From Branchinecta lynchi (Eukaryota > Arthropoda > Branchiopoda > Anostraca > Branchinectidae), in contig JAKZAP010000009.1 of assembly GCA_023053575.1 (NCBI GenBank), forward strand, positions 23,231,869-23,295,868: a stretch of DNA of 64,000 nucleotides. Direction: 5' to 3'. Below the pieces are notes generated by a model. That model did no database searches. It saw nothing but the letters and a program-made list of their open reading frames with translations, and was not told the origin of the DNA. Shown piece after piece: positions 55,401 through 63,930 of this stretch (position 1 is the stretch's first letter; each line of letters starts with the position of its first letter). The translations under genes were made by a program, and so were the position numbers.

Positions 55401-58400
55401 TTAAAGGACGCCTGAATGAAGAGTACCAAGTATCATCCCTATCTGTATGACGTCCGTTAACATTGCCTGCAGAAAACCCAATCTAAATACGAAATACCGT
55501 TTCCAAGCTATGATTTTTGCTCCATTTTGCATCTGTCCTTATTTCAATACCGAGCAATTTTAGAAATGAACAAATGTCTCCAATCAACCCTTCTTTTGGA
55601 ATATTTTTTAAACAGATAAGCCCAAACGTATATCTAGAAGAAATTCCAATACGATCCGGCCAGCGCTGTACAAGATTTGAAAGAATTGCGCCTTTTGTCT
55701 TGGAGTCTGCATGTGCAAACCTCCGGAAACAATCATCCCTATTTTGAAAACGTCGCGCTCAGGAGAAGAATGCTCTCCGTGTCCATGTCAGTAAATGCAT
55801 TCTCCATGGTGTGTTCAAGTATGGTTTCATTGTTCAGGTGTCCTTTCATGGAGTTAGTACCCAGAATTTGTAGCGAATAGTGAAAATAAAGTAGTGTTAG
55901 TGACAACACTGATCATTTCTTACCTAAACGTTTCCTTGAATCCGCACCATCAGAGGTTTTTCCGACGGCATTCAGTGAGCAGTCTGAGTATGACCTGGAA
56001 TGGTTTGGACTAGAGCTGGAACAGTGATCACCCAATCGCTTACAGAGCTCTGAAAGAAGAATCACGGTAAAGGGTTTTTCTAAGGTTATATAAGGTTTGA
56101 AGCCAAGCTGACCATTCATTACGAAAGAAATAGTAAACCGTGATTTTCGGGGTTTTTTCTTGATCAGCTAATTATCCCTCTAGGATGATGTGCGAGGGAT
56201 AAATATAAATTCGGATATTTCGGTTGCACTTCCGGCAAACCGTCCTCAGCAAAAAACAAAACAAAACTAAATCATAAAATCCATCACAATCACAACAGGA
56301 GAACGATGCGGAACCAACAGACAATAAGACGAGATGTAACTAAGAAAACAGAAGAAAACGGTGCGGATGCAGACAAAAATAAAATAACGAAAGATAAAAT
56401 GTGCGTGTTAAAAATGTATATGTACAAATCTGTGATTATTTACAATTCTGAGCTCTGTGTGTATTTACAATTTACCATCCGTCTGGGAAAGCGCCTAAGC
56501 TTTCACCCAGAAAACTTCTCTCCCACCAATTTGACAAAATCCTAGGCTTTATTAGATAGTCCTTCAGCCCAAGCTGACTGCGAATCATATTTGAAGTTTA
56601 TTTTCCAGCTTGAGCGGTTTGAGCCTGAAGAGGACCCTTGCCAAGAAGGGCAGAAAAATAGCTCTAATAAAATATAGCTGACTTATCCGTTTTGCACAGT
56701 CAAATATACTAGGCTCTATTGTTGGTGAGAATGAAAGTAGCAGGATTTTTTCAGGTACCACGAACGTATCAGATACCACGGTAACCGGGCCAGCCGGGCC
56801 AGATACCCCAATGCCTGCAAAACGCCTTTTAACCGTGGGATTAGATACCACGGTAATTGCGAAAACGACTTTAGGATACCATGGTATCTGCAAAAAGACA
56901 ACTACCAAGACAAATTTTTTAGTGACAATTCTTCTACCTTTTGCAGTCTCTGCTAAGGTGCAATAAGTTCGAAAAACCTACTGCAGACGTCATACGCCGT
57001 CATCTATTCCAAGTACTTGTCTACTCAGTTTTATTACACGGATGGATATAAATCATAGACCACTCAATGAATCTGGTAGAGTATCAACTTAAGTGGATGA
57101 AGGAGCCTCACAAAGTGCTATCCTCTTCAGCGAATCTTTTTTAGCAGGAAGAAATCGTATTCGCTCGAGAGGCATTCGACGTAATCGCACTTTATAAGAA
57201 GCTGGGCGCCGTTCGTCATCTATCCAACGAGTTATCCCGAAGCGAATGACTTGGTTCACCATGCATACTAAGGTTGCGCTCCGCAACTTAACGATCGTTA
57301 ACAAATTGTTAACCGTTGTTAAGTTTTGCGTTCCACGTTTCTGAGTTCGAAGTTTAAAGGACATCTGAACAATGAAACCATACTTGAACACACCATGGAG
57401 AATGCATTTATAGACATGGCCACGGAGAGCATTCTTCTCCTGAGCGTGACGTTTTCAAAATAGGGATGTTAGTTTCTGGAGGTTTGCACACGCAGACTCT
57501 AAGACAAAAAGCGCAATTCATTCAAATCTTGTACAGCGCTGGCCGGATCGTATTGGAATTTCTTCTAGATATACTTTTGGGCTTACCTGGTTAAAAAATA
57601 TTCCAGAAGAAGGGTTGATTAGAGACATCTGTTAATTTCTAAAATTATTTGGTACTGAAATAAGGACAGATGCAAAATGAAGCAAAAATCGTAGCTTGGA
57701 AACACTATTTCGTACTTGGATTTGGTTTTCTGCAAGCAATGTTAACGGGAGTCTCCGTTCCAGAACTTAACGATTGTCAACTATTTTGTAATGATGGTCG
57801 GTGAGCATCGTTACAAAATAGTTAACAATTGTAGAACTGGGAATAGTTAGCGATCGTTAAAGCTGCAGTTAACGATTGTTAAGTTTGTGGAACGCAATCT
57901 GAGCCTAAACAGGTGGTTCTTATCCTTCCAAGGCCGTTGAGGAAGCAGTCAATTCAGTCGATACAGAAGTCACAAAGAAAACAGAGATTCTTCACGAGTT
58001 GGTTAAAGCACATCTCTTAGATTGAAACGATGTTTAGAGCGGATACGTCAGCTACGATTCTTTCTGAACTTTCACACACCTCTTACTAGAAATGATCGTT
58101 TCCCTAAGAAACGGATTAGAAAAAAGTTTTTCGAAAATACCATTGCTTTCCACCTGAAATTAGCGATTTTCTTAGTAGCGCTGTTCGACTCTATTCAGCC
58201 TTCAAGCTCTCTCCGACGCGGCGGCTGGGCGCAAAACGTTTGAAAAGTGAACGCGCCGTGGTTAAAAAGTTGGATAACTAAGCAACTAAAAGAAATAAAA
58301 AACAGAAGATTCTGATGTCCTGAGTTGTCAGCGGACACTGAGGATCCCGTCAAACTTTGCGCTCTGTGATGGGCAAAACTTGGCACAGCCGTAAAAGCGC

Positions 58401-61090
58401 TAAGAATTTATAGGCACAAAACGAAACAATGGAGAAAGGTGGGGATTTTAGAAGCTAATAATTCCACAAGGGATATTGTAACAAGACCAAAGGCTCCGAT
58501 GGGGTCCCACAAATTTAATATTTACAGACAATCGGGTCTAGTAGCGGTCAAGTGGTAATCATCGGAGAAGACGAAGTTCAAATATGGATTCAGCATGTGA
58601 ATTTACCCCTATAGCTTGCGTCATGTCTACTTTGACGAAAGTTCCTGTCTCACTTCTGCCAACCCGTAAATCGAACACGAAATTCATATAAAACTTTCAC
58701 TTTTAACAGATTTTTCGGTTATGGCCGGATTCCAGGCGATCTACTTGTCCGGCGGATTCGGCGGAAATTTTCATATTCGGATGCAGCATGTTTCACTATA
58801 AAGCGAACCTCTAATCAACTCAGATTAATCTTTTATTTTTCACAAACTTTCCGGGTTTGGTCGGATTCCGGTCGATCTACTTGTCTGACGAGAAAATCAT
58901 TTTCATATTCGGATTCAGCATGTCTCCTACACCTAAATCGGATATCTATTCAACTTCAGATACAACTTTTACGTTTAACAAACTTTCCGGTTTTAGCCGG
59001 ATTCCGGGTGAACTACTTGTCCGGCGAGAAAATGGTTTTCATATTCGTGTTCAGAGTTTTGTCTTACCCCGTAATCAACTATCTCATTAGCTTTAAAAAA
59101 AAATGTCGCCCTTGATTTTGACCCCCCCCCCCCCCTAAATATGCAGCTATCGAGCCCATCTACGAACTAGACCTTTCCCTTGACTTGATGAGTCCTCGCA
59201 CCAAGTTTCATCAAAATATCTCATTCCCTTGGAGAGTTATCGTGCTGACAGACGGACGGACGGACAACTTTTGCGATGTCATAGGTATCCCTCCACTTAC
59301 ATTTTGGGATCCCAAAAAGCAAAATAAGCAGGAGGGGTCCTTTAGCTGAAGTCGCGTCGTCTAGGAGCTGAGAAGTGTGGCTCACTTCGTGTTCGACTTG
59401 ATAAGCAAAAACTAGGAAGGTCAGAGTGTTGGCACATTCCGTCTTACCAATGGTAAAGGCGACCGTGACCCAAGTTAGGCCACATAACATACTCAGGCTT
59501 CGTTCACTGTGCAAATTCTGAAGTCGCACCTGGCTGTTGTGAGGATGTTTCTGTCTTGCTTTTGTCTCATATTCTACACCATCTTAAAGAAGGTCTCAAA
59601 ACACACTCTTTCTGCTTAAAGTTTAACTGAAAAGCAAACTTATTGTCGTGTCATTTAGTTGAGTACACTGAGTTGTTTGGATTCTGCTAAGAGATTTTCT
59701 TATTTTCCACTATCTGCTCTAGTTCTGAGGTTCAGAATATCTACGGCTGTCCTCACAGCGCAAATTCTACTATGACGCGGAATATTTGAATCTGAACACA
59801 AACGCGACTTTTAAGTGGGCGGTGAGAAGCTTGGTGAAGATTGCTTAGTGCCGGAACGAACAAATTTCATAAATCTTTTCCGTCAAGCATACGAGGTAGG
59901 TAGTACCACAAATCTGACAGAGAAATTCCACTATTTGAAAACTGATTATTCGTGAATAGCGGAGCGACGAAGTAACGCATTTTCATCGGGTCTTCAAGCC
60001 TCTTTAAGTGAATTAGTGAGGGGTAAAAAGACTGTCCCATCTCTACCCTTTTCAGTTAAACTTTAAGGTTTAATTGAAAAGCCAACTTACTTTTGTGTCT
60101 TTTAACAGAATACATTGAATTATTTGGATTCTGCAAAGGGATTTTTTTATTTCCCACTATCTGCTCAGAATATTTGCGTCCGTCCCCACAGCATAAATTC
60201 TACTTTGACGCGGGAAATTTAATTTCAACACAAACGCGGCTTTTCAGTGGGCAGTGGTGATATTGGTGAAGATTGCTTATTGCCTAGACACAAACAAATC
60301 ATAAATCTTTCTCGTAAGGCATACAACAAAAATATAAGCGCATAGAGGTACCACAAATCCCACGAAAATTCCACTATTTGAAAATCGATTATTTGTGAAT
60401 AGCGAAACAACTAAGTAACACATTTTTAGCGGGTCTTCAAGCCAATTTAAATGAATAACTGATCGGTAACTAGATTATCCTATCCCAGCCCTTTTCGGTT
60501 AAACTTTAAAGTACAATTCTTACTAAAACTGATGTTTTCGGGATGGAATGGCTGAAAAATACCTTTTTTTGAGAATTCCATTATTTTCCGACTGAAATTA
60601 ACCATTTCTTGTAAGCGCTTGTCGACTTTTTCCAGCCTTCTCGTACTCTGACGCGGCGGGAAGACCCAAATTATTTGAAAACTTAACGCGGCGTGAATAA
60701 GAAGTGGGAAAGCCAAGAGGAACAAAAGCAGGTCCAAAACGGAACATAGGCACGATGGTTTACCATGCCTTCCAAAACGACACACGACACAAAGAAGGCA
60801 GGTTGTCAAGCAAAATCTAAAGATCGTCTTTGGCCGATTTGTCCAGCTTTTCATATATATTAAAGATAGCAACACAAACATGTTATCTGTTTACCTGAGC
60901 TAGCTGTCATATCCAAGGCTTGTTCAGCTTCAGTGCGACTAGAGGTCGATTCTTCGTCGTAATGGTCGGAGTCCGAAAAGTCGAGTTCCGATTCACTCTC
61001 CCACTTTACAGCTTTCTTCGGGTCTGAACGCGTCAAAATATCCAGAATCGAGAATGGAGTTGGTTTAGTTTTACTACTTTCTCCCTCCAT
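46146..61090 (-). CDS. bap: NK homeobox transcription factor, bagpipe/NKX3 type, three exons
   Basis: Nuclear DNA-binding regulator; bagpipe/NKX3 genes act in visceral mesoderm and related development. Joined exons 61090-60895, 49201-49047 and 46454-46146 give 660 bp, 219 residues plus TAA. All junctions are GT/AG with matching phases. Residues 11-20 ([10 protein letters not shown]) form the TN/EH1-like repressor motif; residues 34-58 are acidic and Ser-rich. The homeodomain spans about 74-133: [52 protein letters not shown]. Tyr54 and the SGPERADLA segment mark the NK/bagpipe group. The intron falls between homeodomain residues 44 and 45. ATG 61090 has A at -3 and G at +4 (upstream in-frame Met at 61255 is less likely). 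Intron 1 is 11.7 kb and filled with transposons. No tinman or other NK gene is seen nearby. Confidence 0.95.
46504..47200. mobile_element. Foldback element, family N, in bagpipe intron 2
   Basis: AGAGCAAAATAACACTA at the left end and TAGTGTTATTTTGCTCT at the right. The arms stay complementary for about 340 bp each (for example TTTGCAAACG/CGCTTGCAAA, GTCTGCACACACCAAGGAAAC/GTTTCCTTGG, GAGCCAGCGCTGG/CCAGCGCTGGCTC), leaving a small centre near 46850. A fragment is at 8455. Confidence 0.82.
47650..48205 (+). pseudogene. Decayed non-LTR retrotransposon 3' end
   Basis: Two overlapping frames read [15 protein letters not shown], then [13 protein letters not shown] and [11 protein letters not shown], and after a frameshift [20 protein letters not shown] to AIQQKFIIL. 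The order resembles the C-terminal end of LINE reverse transcriptases, with a short untranslated part and an (AAAT)n tail at 48175-48192. Catalytic motifs are absent, so this is a truncated relic. Confidence 0.45.
48206..49046. other. bagpipe intron 2, nothing further recognised
   Basis: No interspersed family matched. ACTTCCGTAAAAGCACAAAT-type text at 48690 resembles retrotransposon tails but without a clear end. Confidence 0.35.
49047..49201 (-). CDS. bap: bagpipe exon 2 (first 44 homeodomain residues)
   Basis: Acceptor TCTTCCGTTCCAG, donor GTAAGA. Completes Glu66 (G|AA), then [20 protein letters not shown] onward to KLTETQ. The GTG-initiated frame starting 16 bases earlier would include the intron end; the phase-1 donor of exon 1 fixes the acceptor at 49202-49203. 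Confidence 0.95.
49590..49905 (-). mobile_element. Family D fragment
   Basis: TCTTGAAGACCCGATGAACA, GCTCGGCTATTCA, then after a diverged T-rich part CAGCGGTGAATATTCTGAAC and GAACGTCACTACTAC. Both termini are gone. Confidence 0.6.
50165..51460 (-). mobile_element. Family B element, copy 5, with two insertions
   Basis: Right terminal AACAAGACCAACGCTTTCGA and TTGTCGGAATTTTCC at the left, units with CATGTC(C)CCTAGCCCCTAAATCG, and CGACGGACAGCTTTTACGAA at the right. GGGATCCC is degraded. A (AATG)n-tailed sequence (about 50745-51003) and an unrelated block (about 51058-51366) interrupt it. Confidence 0.75.
50745..51003 (-). mobile_element. SINE/LINE-like insert with (AATG)n tail
   Basis: (AATG)n at 50746-50765, AAATTTTATTTCCCATTTTT and an A/G-rich body split B copy 5 between CCCTTAAT and GAACCCC, which are contiguous in other B copies. 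Confidence 0.55.
51461..51838. other. bagpipe intron 1, nothing recognised
   Basis: Unique-looking sequence with no open frame or repeat match that I can support. Confidence 0.35.
51839..52281 (-). mobile_element. Family D element, copy 3
   Basis: AGTTTAACTGAAAAGG to CTTTTCAGTTAAACT, followed by TTAA on the right (left TCAA). The interior has AAGACCCGATGAAAATGTG, ACGAAAAAGATTTATGAA and CACCGCCCACTGAAAAGCC. Confidence 0.82.
52590..52720 (-). mobile_element. Family K repeat with hammerhead-like core
   Basis: - strand CTGACGA, GGACCCTT/AAGGGCC, GAAA (52682-52713), then ATATCGCTGATGAAGAATCG, TGGCTGACGTATCCG. It is a close match to the copy at 30225. The outer flank AGCCCAAGCTGACTTTGAA is also shared with other K copies. 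Confidence 0.62.
52721..53413. other. No gene recognised
   Basis: The + frame at 53068-53373 has no motif, and TTTATTTTATTTCAAATAAGG suggests a retrotransposon tail inside it. Nothing else supported. Confidence 0.35.
53414..53718 (+). mobile_element. MITE family A, copy 3
   Basis: 305 bp, GAGCGTGTTCCATCC to GGGTGGAACACGCTC, flanked by TAT/TAT. Aligns with copy 2 throughout. Confidence 0.88.
54015..54188. mobile_element. Family I element, copy 2, with 10-bp target duplication
   Basis: AAGGCCGTATCCAGGGGG to CTGGATACGGGCCT, flanked by GTGCAGTACC at 54005-54014 and 54189-54198. A 10-bp duplication points to a Mutator-like (MULE) family; hAT elements normally give 8 bp. Confidence 0.85.
54570..54700. 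repeat. Family H-related fragment
   Basis: TTAACAGATTACCCACGGCT, GGCTGTTTTTAGCC and GTGATACGCATC resemble a diverged H copy; a similar inverted piece is at 61965-62170. Confidence 0.45.
54701..55399. other. No gene recognised
   Basis: Includes a 16-C run near 54934 next to TTTGGTTTCATCCG (family U-like). No supported exon. Confidence 0.35.
55400..55865 (-). mobile_element. Family P element, copy 1 (inner part)
   Basis: Inverted match to 57345-57755: GTCCGTTAACATTGCCTGC, CCAAGCTATGATTTTTGCTC, ACGATCCGGCCAGCGCTGTA and CATTCTCCATGGTGTGTTCA. The terminal GTTAACGATC arrays of copy 2 are not seen, so it is truncated. Confidence 0.75.
56150..56530 (-). repeat. Family L, copy 2 (inverted)
   Basis: CTTGATCAGCTAATTATCCC, CGGATATTTCGGTTGCACTT, CCGTCCTCAGC and GGGAAAGCGCCTAAGC. 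Inverted relative to 4812-5200. Confidence 0.75.
56560..56710 (+). mobile_element. Family K repeat with near-complete core
   Basis: CCTTCAGCCCAAGCTGACTG, then CTGAAGA, GGACCCTT/AAGGG-CA and GAAA at 56625-56656 (helix II end GGCC changed to GGCA), ATAGCTC and TAGCTGACTTATCCG. Confidence 0.6.
56752..56900. mobile_element. Family G repeat, copy 3
   Basis: CAGGTACCACGAACGTATC, GATACCACGGTAACCG, CCGTGGGATTAGATACCACGG and GATACCATGGTATCTGC. Confidence 0.6.
57271..57906 (+). mobile_element. Family P element, copy 2, with subterminal GTTAAC repeats
   Basis: Ends AGGTTGCGCTCCGCAACTTA and TTAAGTTTGTGGAACGCAATC are inverted. Next to them lie several copies of TTAACGATCGTTAAC and AACAATTGTTAAC-like palindromes, at the left 57285-57325 and the right 57770-57885. 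The interior matches copy 1. No transposase frame is intact. Confidence 0.78.
58070..58430 (+). repeat. Family Q repeat, copy 2
   Basis: CTAGAAATGATCGTTTCCC, GAAAATACCATTGCTTTCC, GCGGCGGCTGGGCGCAAAA and GTGAACGCGCCGTGG; continues to TGGGCAAAACTTGGCACAG. Confidence 0.65.
58478..59319 (-). mobile_element. Family B element, copy 6
   Basis: GTAACAAGACCAAAGGCTCC and GATGGGGTCCCAC on the left, units with CCGGATTCCGG(G/T) and TACTTGTCCGGCGAGAAAAT, GACGGACGGACGG, and the terminal TTTTGGGATCCCAAAA on the right. Confidence 0.82.
59620..60062 (+). mobile_element. Family D element, copy 4 (TTAA-flanked)
   Basis: AGTTTAACTGAAAAGC to CTTTTCAGTTAAACT between TTAA at 59616-59619 and 60063-60066. 443 bp, no coding. 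Confidence 0.85.
60067..60505 (+). mobile_element. Family D element, copy 5, head-to-tail with copy 4
   Basis: GGTTTAATTGAAAAGCC to CTTTTCGGTTAAACT, with TTAA at 60063-60066 (shared with copy 4) and 60506-60509. It differs from copy 4 by many substitutions and an indel, so the two are not a recent duplication. Confidence 0.85.
60510..60790 (+). repeat. Family Q repeat, copy 3
   Basis: AATTCCATTATTTTCCGACT, GCGCTTGTCGACTTTTTCC, GACGCGGCGGGAAG and AACTTAACGCGGCGTG match copies 1 and 2. It ends 105 bp before bagpipe exon 1. Confidence 0.6.
60895..61090 (-). CDS. bap: bagpipe exon 1 (start, TN/EH1 motif)
   Basis: ATG 61090 in AGAATGG context; encodes [20 protein letters not shown] onward to ALDMTASS plus one base of Glu66, then donor GTAAAC. 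The motif sits at residues 11-20; the Glu/Ser/Asp-rich segment [18 protein letters not shown] follows. Confidence 0.92.
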
Positions 61091-61964
61091 TCTAACCACC
61101 CTATTCTGACCAAAATCACACCGCACTCTGTCGTAAGGACTTTTGGTAGTGCTAACTCGATCTCTAAGAGACTTTCTAGTCTGGAAAAGGGGGCGGAGCT
61201 TTGGCGCTAGAAGGGCCAATGGGAAGCGATGTTTAGGATGGTTCACTTGGAGCATAATCGATGTGATTTGAGGGAATTAGAGACTGAATGATGACCCTAG
61301 AAAAGCCTAATTGGTTTGTGGGAATGATGGTAAATGCATTAGCGGTCGAAGACTTGTGCTGAAGCGCGCGATATTTGAAAAATGACTGGAAAGAAAACAA
61401 GACACTGAAGCAGAAGTTTCAAGAAGAGAAAAACATCCAGGAATGGATTCCCCAAGAAATAGAGATCCAGGGTCCTTGAGAGTTAAGATAGTCGCCCCCC
61501 CCCCTTTAGTAATTTAGCAAACAAAAATTATTTACTTTACATTTTTTTTTTCGTTTAATCGAATAGAATTGAAAAAAAAGACACGCAGACTTGGAAATGA
61601 AATAGACATGTACCAATTATACTTTTTACACACTATAAGTTTTACATTTACCGTTTCGGCTCCTCCCGAAGTTGGGTCTATAATTTGCTGAGGCAAAAAT
61701 GCCAGGGGCATCTCTGAGATGGTGAGAGCTAAAACCCTACTCAAAGCACAATATTTGGGTCTAGGCGACCCCCCCCAAACCCTGGTGACCCCCCCCCCTT
61801 GCGAAAACCTCCCGGGTTTTTGCCAGGCGGTAATAATTTCTAATCTCCTCCAAAATCCTCCTCCAAAAATCTTCTAATTTCCTATATATGTAAAATATAG
61901 GAAATTATAAAATCTTATTAAGAACTGCAGTTTGGACCGTGTGCGCTTAAGGATTTTCACTAGA
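61091..61964. other. Upstream of bagpipe; probable 5' leader and promoter
   Basis: The in-frame opening continues to 61255 without stops, but composition there (Arg/Leu/Lys) does not resemble NKX3 N-termini. No TATA box is obvious. C-runs at 61495 and 61769-61797 and an inverted CCTATATATG/ATATAGGAAAT pair at 61880 are the only other marks. Confidence 0.35.
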
Positions 61965-62170
61965 CACGCGAGAAACTTAAAGTACACCTCGCACTATTTA
62001 CTGTTGATGTCCCAGTATTCATACTATTGGAATACTGTGAAACTAGGAACTGCTTTTGGCAAATTACACACGGCTTTGGCTGTTTAAGCCTTTTCTCAGG
62101 TCCAATGACTTCAAGCAAAGACTCGGAAGAATTCAGATAACCGGTTTTACGCTTCAGTAGCATGATACGC
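61965..62170 (-). mobile_element. Family H-related fragment (inverted)
   Basis: GTACACCTCGCACTATTTAC, GGCTTTGGCTGTTTAAGCC and GGTCCAATGACTTC resemble the right half of H on the - strand. Diverged, no TTAA-flanked ends. Confidence 0.5.
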
Positions 62171-62284
62171 GAACACTCGGGAATCGCCTAATACTTAGCC
62201 CCTTTGTCAGAAAAGTCTGTACAGCAGGTTCAGGGGAGTGGGTAACCCCTCGAGATTAACTGACTAATGCTATAGCTTAGCAAG

Positions 62285-62350
62285 CCTTAACTGACCCTTG
62301 CCAAGAAGTTCGGAAATATCGCCAGGATAATATCTGCTGATTTACCCGTT
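62285..62350 (+). repeat. Family K, decayed
   Basis: GACCCTTGCCAAGAAGTTCG, GAAATATCGCC and CTGCTGATTTACCCG. Confidence 0.5.
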
Positions 62351-62399
62351 TATCCTTTTTCTGTCCTGCCTAAATGGTGGCTAAGGCAAACAAAAGAGA

Positions 62400-62490
62400 T
62401 TTCTCCCTCCTCGCGGTCGGCCCCACCGAGATTCGAACCAGCGACCCTTCGCTTGAGAGGTCAGCGCGCTAACTATTCGGCCAGAACGGA
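62400..62490 (-). pseudogene. tRNA-derived SINE-like sequence, family Y copy 1
   Basis: - strand: TGGCCGAATAGTTAGCGCG (A-box region), CTCTCAA loop, GCGA/TCGC variable arm, B-box GGTTCGAATCT. The long variable arm suggests descent from a class II (Leu/Ser) tRNA. Acceptor and T stems do not pair, so it is not a functional tRNA. Confidence 0.5.
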
Positions 62491-62689
62491 CAGGACGTCA
62501 CCTAGTGACGGTGACATGACAGAGAGACCGATTTTTCGGAGTGATGAAAATGGAAAGAAATAAAAAGAAGGATTGTACTCACAACTGAAAAACAAAAATA
62601 ACCTGGAATAAACAACATTTGTGGGAAAACTAGTTAAAAAAAAGATCCTTCTTTATGCCCAGGGATAGCTTAGCACGCTGAACCTTCTA

Positions 62690-62757
62690 TATGCCCAGCG
62701 ATAGCTTAGCACGCTGAAATCACAAGCGAAGGGTCGCTGGTTCGAGTCTCGGTGGTG
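62690..62757 (+). pseudogene. tRNA-derived SINE-like sequence, family Y copy 2
   Basis: + strand GATAGCTTAGCACGCTGA, then AAGCGAAGGGTCGCTGGTTC and GAGTCTCGGTG. It shares the variable arm and B-box with copy 1 in opposite orientation. A GATAGCTTAGCACGCTGAA segment is also duplicated just upstream at 62664. Confidence 0.5.
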
Positions 62758-63115
62758 ATGAAACTTATGTTGCATATAGTGCCAAAGAAAAGTTTTGATT
62801 TCTGGATGTTATGTTATAGAATTGCCGAACCAATATAATAGACTTACTTGCAGCTGAGAACATAATTTACAAGGAATTCTCTGTCAGTACTGTCAGTACA
62901 ATTACTTGTGAATAATACAGGTAATTTGAGTGTATAATAACCACGACTGGACAAGAAAAGAGAAACTCCGCTTATCTTTGTCGAAGCTAGTAAATTGGAG
63001 GATGGTAGGCAGCATAACTCGCCGTAACGATACACTGGCGAAAATAAACAGTTCTGATGTGGTATTGTATTGTTTGGGGTGGTAATATGACACCATGATA
63101 GTTTGATCCGCCCAC
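62758..63115. other. No gene recognised
   Basis: Overlapping - strand frames (62844-63161) lack motifs and splice sites. Confidence 0.35.
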
Positions 63116-63117
63116 TG

Positions 63118-63200
63118 AACTTTAATAAATATTCCTTCAGCCGCAGCTGACTGCGAATCATATTTGATAGTGCAAAACGGATACGTCAGCTGAATTTTAT
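63118..63200 (+). repeat. Family K flank
   Basis: ATTCCTTCAGCCGCAGCTGAC, GCGAATCATATTTGATAGTG and CGGATACGTCAGCTGAATTT, the unit next to the hammerhead-like part in other copies. Confidence 0.6.
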
Positions 63201-63459
63201 TATGACAAAATAGTGAGTCCGCTCAGTTGTTTGTGGACGATAGTTAGTCTTCACGTGCAGTTCAGGAGACCCATGTTGTTCATTTGATGGTCATGGTCAA
63301 GACAGTCACAGCGATAATGTTGTCGTAGTCTCTAAGTTTGTCTAGTCTCCTCTTGTTTATAGTGTTTCCTTATTCTTTTCTTTCTTTATTCCTACTTCGT
63401 CTATGCCATGTGCTTTTTGATGGGTGAAAAATACAATTACGGTTATTAGCCTGTTAGAG

Positions 63460-63930
63460 TTATATTTCGGCCCTCTTTGCAACGGTCCTCTTGAGGCTCA
63501 GAACCGCTCAAGTTGGAGCGGTTTTTCCAACTTGAGCGTTTGAGCCTAAATAGGACCCTTGCGAAGAAGGGCCGAAATATAGCTTTAATAGATCTAATAG
63601 ACTATCTTGATTGATTGATTGATTAAAATAGAGCTCAGCTGATGTGTCCGTTTTGCCAGCGTGAAGTGTGAAGGCGTGACCTACGTAACTGAAACAGTCT
63701 CATCGGAAGTTGGTTTATTGACTGCATGTGGGTGAAAAATACAATTATTGTTATTATTAGAGCTATATTTCGGCCCTTCTTAGCAAGGGTCCTCTTCAGG
63801 CTCAGAACCGCTCAAGTTGGAGTGTTTTTTCCAACTTGAGTGGTTTTGAGCCTGATGACCCTTGCCAAGAAGGGCCGAAATATAGCTCTAATAGAATACA
63901 GCTGACGTATCCGTTTTGCACTATCAGATA
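63460..63930. mobile_element. Family K, two foldback pairs
   Basis: Two successive inverted pairs. ATTTCGGCCCTCTTTGCAAC...GCTCAAGTTGGA facing TCCAACTTGAGCG...CCTTGCGAAGAAGGGCCGAAA at 63470-63580. A similar pair lies at 63770-63893 with TTCGGCCCTTCTTAGCAAGG and CCTTGCCAAGAAGGGCCG. The + core in the second reads CTGATGA but helix II lacks its first GG. A GATTGATTGATTG run lies at 63609. Confidence 0.65.

Noticed and set aside
61091..61255. Extended bagpipe N-terminus from Met at 61255
   Set aside because: The extra 55 residues do not resemble NKX3 N-termini; ATG 61090 has a better start context and places the TN/EH1 motif near the N-terminus as expected. Not excluded completely.
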